The notes: generated by a model not told the origin, from the sequence alone. Shown: positions 24,535-37,699, numbered from the stretch's first letter. The stretch is DNA of 64,000 bases from Acanthosepion lycidas (GCA_963932145.1 OZ010577.1:21008789-21072788); one strand, 5' to 3'. A program made the numbers and translations.

Positions 24535-26835
24535 TATTAACTGAAAAAGATGTATATTTTGTAATTTATTACAATGGGAATATTTCATCTAGTGAACATT
24601 ACATTTTACAGAGATTATGCATTCATTTATCCCATTTGAAACATGTTATCGAGCATATTAACTTAGTTATTGCATGTGACAAAGATTATGTTTTAAACTT
24701 TTATTATATTCAAAATATTATCTGGCGCTTTTAGTTAAGAAATTGCATTTGAATGAGATTATGTGTGATCTTTACTATATTTGGAATAATTTCTCAAGCC
24801 TATAGTTAAAGAGATGTTATATTTGACAAGGATTGTTTTCACCCTTTATCCAATTCAAAATATTTTATCAACTTGACAGTTTAGGCGATGTTGCATCTAA
24901 TACAGAGTATGCTTTCATCTCTTATTCAATTCGGAACATGTTACCAAGCTGATACTTGGGGAGATATTGTATTTGATAGAGATTATGTTTTCATTCGTTA
25001 TCACACACAGAATATTTCTTGAGCTGATAGCTTAGGACATATTACATTTGACAGAGATTAGATTGGCTTTTTGTAACATTTGGAATATTTTATCAAGTTT
25101 ATAGTTTAGGAGATACAGCATTTGACAAAGATAATCCTTTTATCCTTTATCCCAATCGGAATATATACTTGAGCTTAAAGTTAATGAGATATTGCATTTA
25201 ATAAAGCTCATATTTTTATCCTTTTTCAAATCCGAAAATGTCATCATGCTGATAGTTCCCAAGATACCGCATTTTACAAAGATTGTTTTCAGCCTCTGTC
25301 CCATTTGGAATATGTTGTGGAGCTTGTACCTGAGAAGATTTTGAATTTAACAAAAATTAAGATTTCATCCTTTCTCATGAGTGGAATATATAGTTGAGAT
25401 TATAGTGACAGAGAGATTGCATTTGACAAAGATTATGTTTTCAGCGTTTATCATATTCGGAATATATTGATATTGAAGATACTGCATTTAACAAAGATTA
25501 TGTTTTCATCATTTGTCGTATTCGAAATATATTGTTGAGCTTATACTTAAGAAGATATTGAATTGGACAAAGATTATGTTTTTGTCCTGTCACATTCGAA
25601 ATATATTGTTGACCTCATAGTTTTGGACATATTGCATCAGACAATGTTTTCATCCTTTATCTCAATCAGTATGTGTTGTGCAGCTTATAACTAATGAGAT
25701 ATTTTGCATTTGATAAGGATTATGCTTCATCGTTTGTTATACTCGGAATATACTGCAGAGCATATAACCAAGGAGATTTTGTATTTGAAAAAAATTATGT
25801 TTTGATAATTTGTCACATCCAGAATACATAGCAACTTGATAGTTAAGGAGATATTGCATTTGACAATAATCAACATTTTCAATGGCTGTCACATTAAGAA
25901 TATATTATTGAGTTTATAGTTAAAAAGATATTGCATTAGAGAAAGATTATGTTTTTTATCCTATGTCACATTCAGGATATATTATTAATGTTATAGATCA
26001 GGATATATTGCATTTGACAGAGATTATGTTTTCATCTTTTCTTACATTCAGAATATATTATTCAGCTTATACTTAAGGAGATACTGCATGTGGCAAAAAT
26101 TTTTTTTATCATTTTTCACATTTGAAATATAGTTAAGGAGATATTGCTATTGACAAAGATTATATTTTTATCCTTTGTCACATGCAGGATATATTGTGAG
26201 CACAGAGTAACTGGAGATATTGTATTTGACAAAGATTATAATTTCATCTTATCCAATATTTCAAATATATTGTAAGCTTATGGTTAAGGAGATATTGCAT
26301 TTGGGAAAGATCATGTCTTCATCCTTTGTCACATTATGGAATATATTCTTCAGCATACAGTTAAGGACATATTGCAGTTGACAAAGATTATGTTTTCATA
26401 CTTTGTCATATTCTGAATATATTTGGGAGCTTATACCTATAGAGATATGACATTTGACAAAGATTGTTTTCATACTTTGTCACATCTGGAATATTTTGGT
26501 CAGCATATAGTTATGAAATTTGACAAAGATTATGTTTTCATCCTTTGTCACATTTGGATTATATAGTTGAACTTATAATTAATGTGTTACTAAATTTGAG
26601 AAAAATTACATTTTCATCCCTTGTCAAATTTTGAATATATTTGAGCTGCTCTGTTAGGATATAGTGTATTTTTCAAAGATCATGTTTTCATTCTATGTTA
26701 TATTTGGATTATATTGATGAGCTTATACTTAAGGAGACATTGCATTTGAGAACAATTATGTTTTCATCCTTTGTCACATTCAAAATATACTGCAGGCAAT
26801 TAGGTATAGAAATATTGCATTTGATTGTAGAAAAA
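24535..26835. repeat. Degenerate satellite, unit about 75 bp, roughly 30 copies
   Basis: The unit reads approximately 'gagatattgcatttgacaaa', 'gattatgttttcatcctttg', 'tcacattcggaatatattg', 'tgagcttatagttaag'. Copies recur every 70-80 bp (for example near 25,423, 25,481, 25,557, 25,848 and 26,285) and are well diverged. The frames are not open, so this is not a protein repeat. Blocks of the same unit reappear at 28,735-28,872, 33,905-35,000 and 49,810-50,060. Confidence 0.9.
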
Positions 26836-28734
26836 AAAGATGATTTACCTCATGTGGCAAAGCGAGCATGTATATACCTGCTGTGCAAACCGAGTGAAGG
26901 AAACAAAAGGAAAAGTAATAGGTCTGCTCTGACACCTTAATTTAAGAAAGACACAGTCTCAGAATTAGGAGAATTCACAAGAGTAGGCGAACATATGCAA
27001 ATTTTTTTTCGAGATCAGCTGAGCAGAAAAATTACAACACGAAAGAGTATAGACAGTTCGTTCTTGAATGCGGTGCTGCTTGTATGAAGAGACTTTCTCA
27101 GTTGGAAAGAGATTACTTGGATCAGTTTCACACAAGCTATTTCAATGAAAATGACAGAGGGGAATTTTGACCTCAAACCTATTCCTGAGTTTAACGGCTC
27201 TATGTCTGGACCATCTGTGGTTGAATTGATTGAAAAGGCTAAGGTAGCCTGTAAGATGTGTCAGGTTAAATGTCCAGAACATGTAGTCTCTTTAAGGCTA
27301 ATGGGTGGTGCGTTTGCTGTCTTCCAGCAACTGAGAGAGGAAGAAAAGGAGGATTTCAGCCAGATAAAATCTGCACTGTACACAGCTTTTGCCATGGACA
27401 GTTTTCTAGCTTATAAGCAATTTACTGAGTGACGGATGTCTATCTGGTTGAGTTATGAAAACTTTCCATCCTGTTCAGCGGGATGAGATCTGGCCTGGCA
27501 TGTGTGTTCATGCATGGGTTACCAGATTGAGTTAAACACCTCCTTCACACTTTGACCTGGATGGATGAATTGTCTATTGACCAGCTATTGACTCGTGCAC
27601 AAACAGTCATGAAAAATGAAGTACTGGAAGAGGGACTGGCAGTCATGGTGGTGCGAATAACACAGGATGTGGTGAGGATAATTCCCACCAGAGATCCACA
27701 TGGCTCCATAATGTGCTATCATTGCAACGGACTCAACCATTTTGCAAAGGATTGCAAGGAATCACATACTGAAAGGTGGACACCTTGAATGTGATGTTAC
27801 AAGTGCAACACGGTAGGGCATGTAGTCCGCAACGGCCTGGGAAATGATCCAGGGGAAAATGCCTCAGTGCCAATCTACTCCCCAAGGAACATATGAAGAG
27901 GGTGTAACCTGCAATTGCTGTACACATCAGTGGAATCAAGAGTTCAGCCTTGCTAGCCACAGGCTATTCTTGATTGCTCATAAGCAGACCCCACTTTGTC
28001 ACACTTGGAAGAGGAAAGAAGTGGATGTTGGTGAAAAGGACTGTCAAGTGCTCTGGGATAAGTCTTATTCAACTTGATGTGAGCAACAAGACCCCTATTG
28101 ATGTTGAGGTTCTGATTGTGGATGACAAATTGCTTGGTTTCGAGCTGTTGTTCAGATTTGACATCATCAAGAAGTTGGGAGGAGTATGTGTGTTCCTCAA
28201 CTTGACCGACCTTTGTGTGCAGTCATCACCATCAACAGACCTGACTTCCATACAGAGTATGACCAAAACAAGAAGATCTGGGTTGTGTCTTGGAAGTGGT
28301 CTGATGACCAGACACCACCTGCATTGAATCCAGTACTAAAGCCACTCACACCATCAGGCATGTTACTCCTCGGTCGGGATGTTCCATTATGGAGGTGTTA
28401 TATTGGTATAATGTGATGCCAAAAGATGGTGCAACAGCTTTGTTAGCACCAGCTAACATTATATACAACTATCAAGCCAGCATAAAAGATGTTGATGTTG
28501 CACCATCAATTGAACATGCACATCCTGGAGTCTACAGAGCAGAAGATGTGGTATGGGTAGAGACCCTATATGGTCAATGTTCAATGCAATTCAAAAAAAA
28601 AAGGAACAGTAACACAGGTTTACAGCCCACATTCAGTTCTCATCAATGGAATGCCACATCATATCAGAGACTGCCGACCACATCAGAGATCTGCATCTTT
28701 GGAAGATGACGGCAAGAGATTTTGTTTACCTAAG
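26836..28734 (+). mobile_element. Gypsy-type LTR retrotransposon fossil, internally deleted, inside the 75-bp satellite
   Basis: On the plus strand a gag-like region lies at about 27,145-27,600, followed by a zinc knuckle CYHCNGLNHFAKDC near 27,715-27,757 with the canonical CX2CX4HX4C spacing. A protease-like region follows at about 27,980-28,200. After a short pol start the sequence passes to text typical of the integrase C-terminal SH3-like domain (about 28,540-28,700). RT, RNase H and most of the integrase are absent, and I found no LTRs. Satellite units resume immediately on both sides. It is an old, inactive fossil with numerous breaks. Confidence 0.75.
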
Positions 28735-28872
28735 GAGATATTGCATTTGACAAAGATTATGATTTCATCCTTTGTCACATTTGGACTATATTGTGGAGCT
28801 TATACCTAAGGAGATATTGCATTTGACAAAAATTATGTTTTCACCATTTTTCATATTTAGGATATATTGTGA
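28735..28872. repeat. 75-bp satellite, short block between two insertions
   Basis: It holds nearly two units of the 24,535-26,835 satellite (gagatattgcatttgacaaa at about 28,736 and 28,811). They are trapped between the Gypsy fossil and the minus-strand LINE. Confidence 0.85.
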
Positions 28873-31800
28873 CAGCAGAATGTAAGTCACTTTTGATATC
28901 AGTTGCCTATTTGATTATATCCAACCACTTACTATTGAGACAAGAATAAATGTTTGTGCCATCAGAATAAATATACTAATCTGAGAACTGATGCCATTAG
29001 GAAGGTTGGTGATGAAAATTAGGAATGATGTAGGTTCATGGATAGAGCTCTGGATGATGCTGTATTAATTCAAAAAGATCAAGCAGAGTGGCAATTCATG
29101 ATAACTTTCATTTTATAATTCAATAAGAAAGAATAGAAGACTGTGAAAATGAACAGTATGACAAACACTGTGAAATGCCTTCAAGGTATCCAAAGTAACA
29201 GCCCGTGCTTCACCATTCTTATCTAAAGCCTGGTAGACGATTTCAGCAATGACCATTAATACATCAGCAGCTGACCTAAAAGTGAAAGCCATATTGCTTA
29301 TCTCAAAGAAGATCTTGTGAGGTGAGATGCTTAACCAATTTGGAGTTGATTAGAGCCTTGATAATTCTGCAAAAAATTAGTAGAAGGCTAATAAGCCAAT
29401 AGATGTATCAGATGAGTCCCATGAGTTCTTAAAGACTTATAATTCTGCAAAAAATTAGAAGGCTAATAGGCCAATAGATCTATCAGATGAGTTCTTAAAG
29501 ACTGGAGCTATAGAAGAGGATTTCCAACAAGCAGGAAAGCACAAAACAGCTAGGTATTTAGAGTAGAGTTTAGATAGAACAGGAGCCAGTTCAAGAGCAC
29601 ATTTCTTAAGGACTATTACAGAGATATCATCAAATCATCATGCTTCAAGGATATCCAATTTAGAAATGATAGCAGAAACCATGGACAGAGTCATATGCAT
29701 ATCACTCAATAGAGACACAGTTCTAAGTGTAATGTCAGGTAAAGATAATCCAGATGAGTCAAGAGTAGAATTGGAAGAGAATTCACGAGCAAAATATTCA
29801 GCTTCATCAACAGAAGCCATTAACACATCAAACTGAGTGAAGAGAGTAGGGATAGGAGACTTACTAATAAGACACTATTACAGAGTCACTTGTAGTCATG
29901 AGAGCCAAACTAGTTAGAAGCTATTAGTTGTCTCCTTCTATCCACAAACAAAAACTTTTGATGATACATTTCCAATTGTTAGGATCAGACACAAATAGGC
30001 TATCCTACTGGAACACCTGGAAGAAATGATTCCATTCATTATAGTGACTGAATTAGCCTGTGTGAACCAAGGAGAGGATTGTGATTTCATCTGGTATTTC
30101 CAAGAAAGAGCAAAAACATCAATACCAGTTTTGACCAAGAATAAACCACTATAGTACAATTTTTAATAGGGAGGTTAAGAATTTCAATCTAAGGAGCACC
30201 TTGAAGAAAGTCATAAAAAAGAACCCCATTCAGTATGTTGGTAACAGAAAGAAGTTTTGTGAATAGGAGTTTTCTTTCTAGTATATAATACTAAAGAAAT
30301 ATCAATAGTCTTATATAGGAATAAAGTGTTACTACTGGCACTGGAGTTTGAACACAGATCACAAGAGAACAAACATAAGTGGTCCCATTTTGAATAAGTA
30401 GATCACATAATGGTAAAGAAAATGTATGTATGGGAATTAACATGGTGTCTAAGCGATCACTATATCGATCACTATTCTGTGATTATTTTTTGAGCAAGTA
30501 TTATCGAGTAAGCACTATTAGTGCGAATGTTATTCAAAGGCGTTACCATAGTTGTATCTGCAATTACAAAGCCTCTACTACAACAAGCATTATGAAAGTG
30601 ACAACAAGTATTCATTGACATTACAAAAGTGGCAATGAGTGTTCACTGACATCACAAAAAATAGAAACTACTGCATGATCTGAATTGCCAAGAGGACCGA
30701 GTTGTGATGTGTGAGAATAGCTACAAAAGAAGGTAAGGAACAAATTAAGTAAAGAAGCATGTTATTAGTAAAACAAGTAGGGAAATCCACTATCTGACTA
30801 AGATTCTGAGCAATAGAAAAAGTGAAAACCTGAATACATCAATAACTTAATGCTTAAGCCACTTGATGTAATAAGCATTAAAAATCCACAAACAAAATGT
30901 TTGCAGATCGATGGAGAGAGGGAGTAAGCCATTTCTATATTATCATAAATTTTGTTTAATATATTACAGTCTTAAGGAAAAGGAAATAGATAACAAAGTG
31001 TAATAACAAAGTTAAAAGCACATGAATGAATTATCAGGTGACTCAAGAGACAATTCCCTAGTAACTGTAGGATTTTCCTGGACATAAATACTGAGGTTAT
31101 GCATATGTATGCTAGAATCTTTTCCACAAAGAGGAAGATAACCTGAAACTGAGAATTTATTGGTAATGATAGAAGAATTTAAATTAGTTTCACAAAGTGT
31201 GAAGATATCTGGAGAATGTTTCAAGTGAAAATATTCTACACTATAAAAATTGGATTCTATTCTATGAATGTTGGTGAAAAAAAGTTGAGGTGGTAGGTGA
31301 TTATTTCTTTACTAGTTTACTCTTATTTCTTTTCAATGTATCTATCATGAGAAGATTCAAAGGTCAAAATAATTATTACTATCATCTATAGCAATAGAAA
31401 GTGCCCAGAAAATGGCTAAGACTAAAGCATAATGTAGGCTCAGGATTACCTACTAAAATATATGCAAGGATACTTATCCATGTGCAGCAAGGCACTGAAA
31501 ATACCCCAATATTGTGTAACTGTTGATCAGAGCAGCTTTACTATCAGACAGATGTAGCAATGAGAGAACTACTTGCCTAGTATCCTTATAAACTTAAAGT
31601 CACAACTACTGACCAGTCAACTCATCAAAAACTTGAGATAGTTAAATCAGTAAATCCACAAAAGAAGAAATAAACAGTAAACCATATCCTAAACAGGAAA
31701 CAAAGGATAAACTTCTACTCCTGTTCAATAAACAAGGAAGGAGTGCTAGTTAGGTGATAGGCAAATATAATCCTATTAACCTGTTCAGAGCACAGGCTAA

Positions 31801-31925
31801 GCACTTTTATTGAGATTCCATCTCTAGAAAGGTTTCTGATTAAGGTGCTAGAGACGTTCCAAGGCAAGGGAGAATTAAGGATTATTACAACCTCTCTGAA
31901 GATTATCCGAGGACATAGAAACAAA
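28873..31925 (-). mobile_element. LINE family A, long minus-strand copy (5' region, endonuclease, linker, RT) lacking its 3' end
   Basis: Read on the minus strand it has a 5' region (about 31,925-31,240) that matches the 5' region of the copy at 41,090-44,470. Next is the start of the endonuclease at about 31,224-31,012 (LCETNLNSSI), then the EN-RT linker (SSPWFTQAN, about 30,080) and the RT (about 29,830-28,900). The RT active-site box reads YSDG instead of YADD. The C-terminal tail and 3' terminus are missing, which 5' truncation cannot explain, so a later deletion or rearrangement removed them. Many stops make it inactive. Confidence 0.75.
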
Positions 31926-31989
31926 AAAATACTGACAAAATTTGATCACTCAATCAATTTAAAATAAAAACTTAAGAATGAATATGAAA

Positions 31990-33829
31990 AGAATATTTTT
32001 AACAGATGTCTCTTTGTCTCAGCCAGTAATGAGTGCAAGCCTGTCCTCAATGAAGCAAAGTCACTATTTGCTGAAAGAATGAAACAACATATTGCATCTC
32101 GCAAACTCGGGTACAAAGATTACTGGTGTCTCTGCAACAGTGTACTGAGCAATAGCAAATCTGCAATACCTCCTTTATTCAATCAATTTGAGGTCCTGAC
32201 TTTCTCAGCTGATAAGGCTGAATGCTTTGTTCAGAAATTCTCATCCAATTCAACACTCGACTCACCTGGTGTACCCATGCCTGATTTTCCCCCTAGAATT
32301 GGGGCTCTATTGAACGAGTTGCACATAACCCCATCGATGGTATTGGGCATTGTCTCTGAATTAGACTCCCATAAGGCTAGCAGTGGGGATGGGATACCAG
32401 CTGTTGTCCTGAAGAAATGTACTCCTGAACTGCCTCCTGTCCCCTCCAAACTATATAACTACTGCCTCAATGACTCTTGCTTTCCAGCTTGTTGGAAGTC
32501 CTCGTCTGTTGTACCTGTCTTTAAGAATTTTAGAGACCCTTCTGACTCATCTAACTACTATCCTATCAGTCTCCTGCTACTCTTCATCAAAGTCTTTGAA
32601 GTTTTAATCAATGCCAAAGTGGTTAAGCACCTTACATCCCACCCATGATCTGTTTTCTGATAAGCAATATGGTTTTTCCTTTGCGCAATCAACTGCTGAT
32701 ATGTTTATGAGCAAAAAGTGTTTAATAGGGTTTGGCATGCCGGCCTTCTTCATAAGCTTCAGGGATATGGAATTTCAGTTCGATTATTTGACTTAATACA
32801 ATTATTCCTGTCAAACCATGTAATGAAGGTTGTCCTAAATAGATTCTCCTTCAGTTCCTTTCTCACCAATGCAGGTGTTCCCCAAGGCTCTATCCTGGGT
32901 CCTACACTGTTTCTCATCTTCATTAACGATTTTCCCAATGTCATCAGTTCCCAAGTAGGTATCTATGCAGACAATACCACTATTTACTCCAGCCTCAATA
33001 GAAAATCTGGTATTGCTGACAAAACTAACCTGGCCGTTAGTCTCAAAAAGGACCTCCAATCTGTGGTTGACTGGATCAAGAAATGGCTGGTAAACTTTAA
33101 TGCTTCAAAAAACAAAAAAAACTGCTCTCTTTTACCCACCACAGGGATACCTCCCTCCCATTAGAATGTCTGATACTCAACACCACAAGAGCACCTCTCT
33201 GTGCCTACTTAGTTCTATGTGTCGTGTCGTGTTTTCTTCCTGAGTCCATTCTTTAAATCTATAAATCAACTATTCACCCTTGCATAGAATACTGCTGCCA
33301 TATATGGTCTGGAGTCCTCGCTGTTTGTCTCAAGGTCCTCGATAAAATCCAGAGAGAGATATGCAGTGTGATTGGTCCTGATCTGGCATCTCATCTACAG
33401 TCACTTTCTCACAGATATGCCGTCACTTCCCTGTCTTTTCTACAAATACTTTCACGGTAACTGCTTTGATGAACTACTTTTGCTTGTTCCAAAACTGCAT
33501 GAATTTAAGCATGCTACTAGGTTGGCATCTCAGTCCCACCTTTTCACTGTTGAAACTGTTAAATGTAGCCATCTCTTCTACTCCAATAGCTTCATGTCTC
33601 ACACTTCCGGCCTGTGCAACTCCCTTCCTCTTACTTGCTTCTCTGATAACTATAATCTTCAATTATTCAAATGAATGTCAATCAACATCTTCAGATGCCT
33701 TGATCTAATTCCTCGTCTTTCTCTTCATCCTTTCTTCTTTACTCTTTCTCCCACTCTCTGCAACCCCTGGTGTGCTAGTGGCACTCCCACCTTGTTAGGG
33801 GGTGAAATACTTTAAAAAAAAAAAAAAAA
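31990..33829 (+). mobile_element. LINE family A, plus strand, RT and tail, 5'-truncated
   Basis: An open frame at 32,079-32,648 (189 codons) covers the region before and into the RT fingers (KASSGDGIPAVVLKK). The palm continues at 32,718-33,164 with AGVPQGSILGPTLFLIFIND and an active-site box YADN where YADD is expected. The pre-tail and C-terminal tail (FHGNCFDELLLLVPK) follow, then the 3' end and an A-run at 33,813-33,829. Frame changes near 32,640 and 32,710 and loss of part of the region between SDKQYGF and VFNRVWH make it inactive. It lies head to head with the minus-strand copy, about 65 bp away. Confidence 0.85.
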
Positions 33830-33904
33830 GAATAAATAAAATCATATAAGGTTATTGTCAAAAGACAATTTTAACTGTTGTTTTTAATAGTTTGAATAAA
33901 TAAT

Positions 33905-35000
33905 AGGGGAAAATCAGAACATGTTATCAAGCTAAATATTAATGAGCTATCGCATTTGGCAGAGATTATATTTTCACCCTTTATCTCATTTGGAACATGT
34001 TATCTAGTTGCTAGTAAGGAGATATGTCACTGGACAAAGATTATGTTTTTATTCTTTATCACATTTGGAAGATATTATTTAGCTGATAGTTAAAGAGACT
34101 TTGCATTTGTCAGAGATTATTTTTTATCCCTTAATACATTCAGAATATTTTAATGAGATTCTAGCAAATAATGCCTGAGTGATTTTAATGGCCAAGATTG
34201 CATTTGATCACCAGTTTGTAGTCGATGGATATTTCTTTGTAACAGTTTTGGTTGAAGATGCTTTATCTCACTTGGAATATTTTATCAGAATGATCGTTAA
34301 AGAGATATTACATTTGATAAAGATTATATTTCTGTATCACATATGAAACACTTTATCATGCAAATAGATAAACATAGATTTTCTCTAAAATAAATTATGT
34401 TTTTATACACTATCTTGCTCTGAATATTTTATCAAATTGATCATTAAGGTGATATTACATTTGATAAAGATTATATCTCTGTATCACATCTGGAACATTT
34501 GATTATGCAAATAGACAAGCATTTTCTTTGAAATAAATTATGTTTTTATGCTTTATTTCACTTGGAATATTTTGTTTGGTAAGCAGACATTGCCTTTGAT
34601 GATGTAACATTTTTATTCTTGAAATAACTCAGATTATACATAGAGAAGTAGATACTGCTTTTGACAGAAATGGCATTTGTATCCTTTATAATATTCAGAA
34701 TATTTTATCATATTAATCGATCATTAGATATCAGCCTCTGACAGAGATTATACTGTTAACCTTTATCTTACTAGGAATATCTTTATCAAGCTAATCAAGA
34801 AGTAGACATTGCTTTTGATGGAGCTTGCATTTGTATGCTTTATAGTATACAGAACACTTTACATTATTAAAAGATAAGTAGATATTGTTTTTCCCATAAA
34901 TTACATTTCTATTCTTTTTCTAAACATTTCATTGTGTTAACAGATAAGTAAACACTGGCTTAGATATTACTTTAACATTTGAAATGTCTACTTATCTGTA
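33905..35000. repeat. 75-bp satellite, degenerate right block
   Basis: The same unit as 24,535-26,835 continues (tattttatcaagctgat..., gatattacatttgataaaga), becoming more irregular toward 35,000. Together with the left blocks this brackets about 7 kb of inserted elements. Confidence 0.75.
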
Positions 35001-35812
35001 ATTCAGATCCAAATATTCTGAATGAATTTAAGGATGGAAACCTTAACACTGTCAAAGACTGTCTATGTATCCATAAAAGTAATAAAAGGTTCTAAGATAT
35101 ACAGTCAATGGTGAAATTATTCATACACCTATCAATTTTGAATATTTTTATCCATTTCTCAGAATCTACTGACCGTATGATGCCAGCTATTTTATATTAT
35201 TAAGCACAAAAAAAAAAAGGAATATAAAACTCAATTTTCAGAACAATAGGTTAAATACAACAAATTTGACAGGTGAATTATACAAAATAGGAAAAACATA
35301 AGAATAAACTAAAAAAAAAAGTAAAAAACTACTAAAAAAATTACTTAATTGAAGTATGACTCACACTAAAATAAATACATAAAATAAAAATATTTAATGA
35401 AATCGGAATTAAAAATTTAAAAATTAATTTAAATTTTAAAGTTTAAAATTTTGAAGGGATGATTTGCAAAGCCTGCTGTGTTTAATCATGTAAACATGAT
35501 TAAACACAGAAATGAAAATGAAAGAATTGCAGATGGCCAGATTTTTATGGAGGATAACTCTTAAAACATGTGACGGACATCCATACTTATGAAAATGGGA
35601 ATATTTCTACACTAAAAAAATTTGAAATTATTTTAAAAATATTAGGGAAAATCATTAAGCTTTTCAATTTTGATTTGTAAATATAGTTTTCATTTAATAA
35701 CAATATCACCTAACCAGATTGAAGTAATGCAGAATTTTAAACAATTTAAATTATTATAATTAAAATTTAAAAAAAATGAAAACAATTCTTGTAAAAATTT
35801 ATTATTCATCGA
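35001..35812. other. Very AT-rich DNA with a 14-bp perfect palindrome; no gene seen
   Basis: At 35,477-35,508 'tgtgtttaatcatg' is followed 4 bp later by its exact reverse complement. The rest is A/T-rich without recognisable signature. Confidence 0.55.
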
Positions 35813-35814
35813 AA

Positions 35815-36425
35815 AAAAAAATTTTCTTAAGATAATAGTGTCTTTAATAAATCTTATTTATAAAACAATTAAATTTTTTTCTAATTAAATAACATCATAG
35901 TTTCATTTTTTATTTTATTGTTCAGAGCAGATTTTTGGTAATTTTGGTCCTGTTTTACAAAAAAAGAAAAAAAATGATTAAATTTCTTCAAGGAGTCTGC
36001 TATTAAAACAAATTTTGACATCACAATTTAATTTCATGAACTTTCATGAAATTAAGTAGGTATGTTAAAAAATATTTTTTTCCAAGATTTCCAAAAAAAA
36101 TTCAAAAATAATTTAATTCATTTGTGAATAAGTCCTGAAAGTTTCATTAAAATCCAAAAATTATTTGATTTTTGCAAGAATTTCCAAAACATTGTGTTTT
36201 TCACCTGAAAAAAGAGGCACAAAAACACTCATCATAAATATTACATCAAGCAGTGATGTGAAAAAAAAAGAAAAATTTTTTTAACCAAAATTTCGAATAT
36301 GCTAGAAAAGATTAAAAATTTCATAAAATAATAAAAAAAATACTTTGGTTTTTCCTCCTAATAATAGCATAAACATTTTGATAATCAAAATGTTTTCATT
36401 AAGTTTGGGGACTTTTTTTTTTTTA
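35815..36425 (-). repeat. Unclassified dispersed repeat, copy 1 (inverted partner at 63,055-63,650)
   Basis: The reverse complement aligns along its length with 63,055-63,650. Shared blocks include 'ttaatgaaactttcaggact', 'tattcacaaatgaat', 'aaaacaggacc' and 'aaaaatctgctctga'. No coding potential or terminal repeat is visible. The unit is about 600 bp. Confidence 0.7.
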
Positions 36426-36469
36426 TCATGCTATGCTGTTTTTTCAGCAAGCAAGTGGAGGTACCTACA

Positions 36470-36795
36470 TGAAATGGTTCCCAGACATTTATCTTAGAAC
36501 ATTTTATTATTTTTTGAGATATACTGACAAGCTTTGGCAGATACATAAAATAGTTCTCACATATATATCTTGGAAACTTTATTTTTCTACATATATAGAG
36601 TTTTTGACAGATACATAAAATGGTTCTCAGGTATATATACCCTGGAAAATTTTATTCTTTTTCTAGATATATACACATAGTTTTTGACAGTGGTAATGTA
36701 TCCATCTTTTATCTCATTGAGAATATTTGGATCCTAATTACAGGTAAGTAGACGTTATTTTGACAGAGATTACCCTTCCATTATTATGTCATTCA
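36470..36795. repeat. Degenerate tandem repeat, unit about 71 bp, about 3-4 copies
   Basis: 'acatgaaatggttcccag' (36,467), 'acataaaatagttctcac' (36,542) and 'acataaaatggttctcag' (36,612) mark successive units, each followed by 'ttggaaa-ttttatt'. The end (36,700-36,795) resembles the 75-bp satellite. Confidence 0.65.
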
Positions 36796-37080
36796 AACCT
36801 CTTAGCTTGTTAACAGATGAGACAACACCTTAAAAAAATGAAAAAAACTATCTTTCTATTCAGTGTTTTGGCTAGAAACTGGTTGATAGTAGCCACTATA
36901 TGAGAAAATGATTGCTGGGATTAGCTTTGTTGATGGATCAGTCAACAGTCTGGTAGAGTTCAAGTTATGTGGTCAGCAAGTAAATTAATTAAAGAGTGAG
37001 ATGGGCAGTAAGGACAGATAGAAAGGAAAGACTAAATCAGTAAAAATGAGGTTATTTTTTCACAGAAGTCAACAAAAATG

Positions 37081-37690
37081 AAACTTTTTTTTTTTTTAAT
37101 TATTTCACCACAAGCACAGTGGAAATGCTACTAGTATGCAGGGGGGTTACAGAGAAAGACAGAAAAGACTAAGAATAGGGAGGATTGACGAAAGGACAAA
37201 AGGTGAATGGGATTCAAGAACACTGAAGATAGCGATTGATGTTGCATTTAAATTTTTGAAGATTGTATTTATCCGGGAAGCAAGTAAACAGGAGGGAGTT
37301 CCATAGGTGGGAAGTACAAGAAAAGAAACAGTTGGAGTAGAAGTGGCAGTTGTATTTAACTATTTTAACAGTAAACAGGTGGGACCTAGATGCCAATCTA
37401 GGAGCACACTTAAATTCATCTAGTCAGGTCACCAGGGAAAAAGCTTATCAAAGCAGTTGCCAGGAAAATATTTGTCAAAAAGACAGAGAGAAGTCACATC
37501 ACGTTTGTTAGAGAAAGTGACTGAAGTTGAGATGCCAAGTCAGGATTGATTACATAACAGATCCCTCTTTGGATTTTGTCAAGAACCTTGAGATGAATAG
37601 CAGGGGCTCCAGAACTGATATGGCAGTAGCATTCAATGCACAAATGAATTTAACAAGAATGGTATGAAAGTAAATAATATCAGAGAAAAC
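37081..37690 (-). mobile_element. 5'-truncated LINE family A, minus strand
   Basis: A poly-T (37,086-37,097) is followed by the complement of the family 3' end (caccacaagcacagtggaaa). The C-terminal tail lies at 37,214-37,396 (ASRSHLFTVKIVKYN, LWNSLLFTCFPDKYN) and the pre-tail region runs to about 37,690. It is inactive. Confidence 0.8.
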
Positions 37691-37699
37691 ATTGTGATT

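Noticed and set aside
24535-26835. CRISPR-like array
   Set aside because: Units are diverged, spacing varies, there are no unique spacers of constant length, and the genome is plainly eukaryotic.
26695-26940. 81-codon plus-strand open frame
   Set aside because: It spans the junction between the 75-bp satellite and the Gypsy fossil and has no coherent domain.
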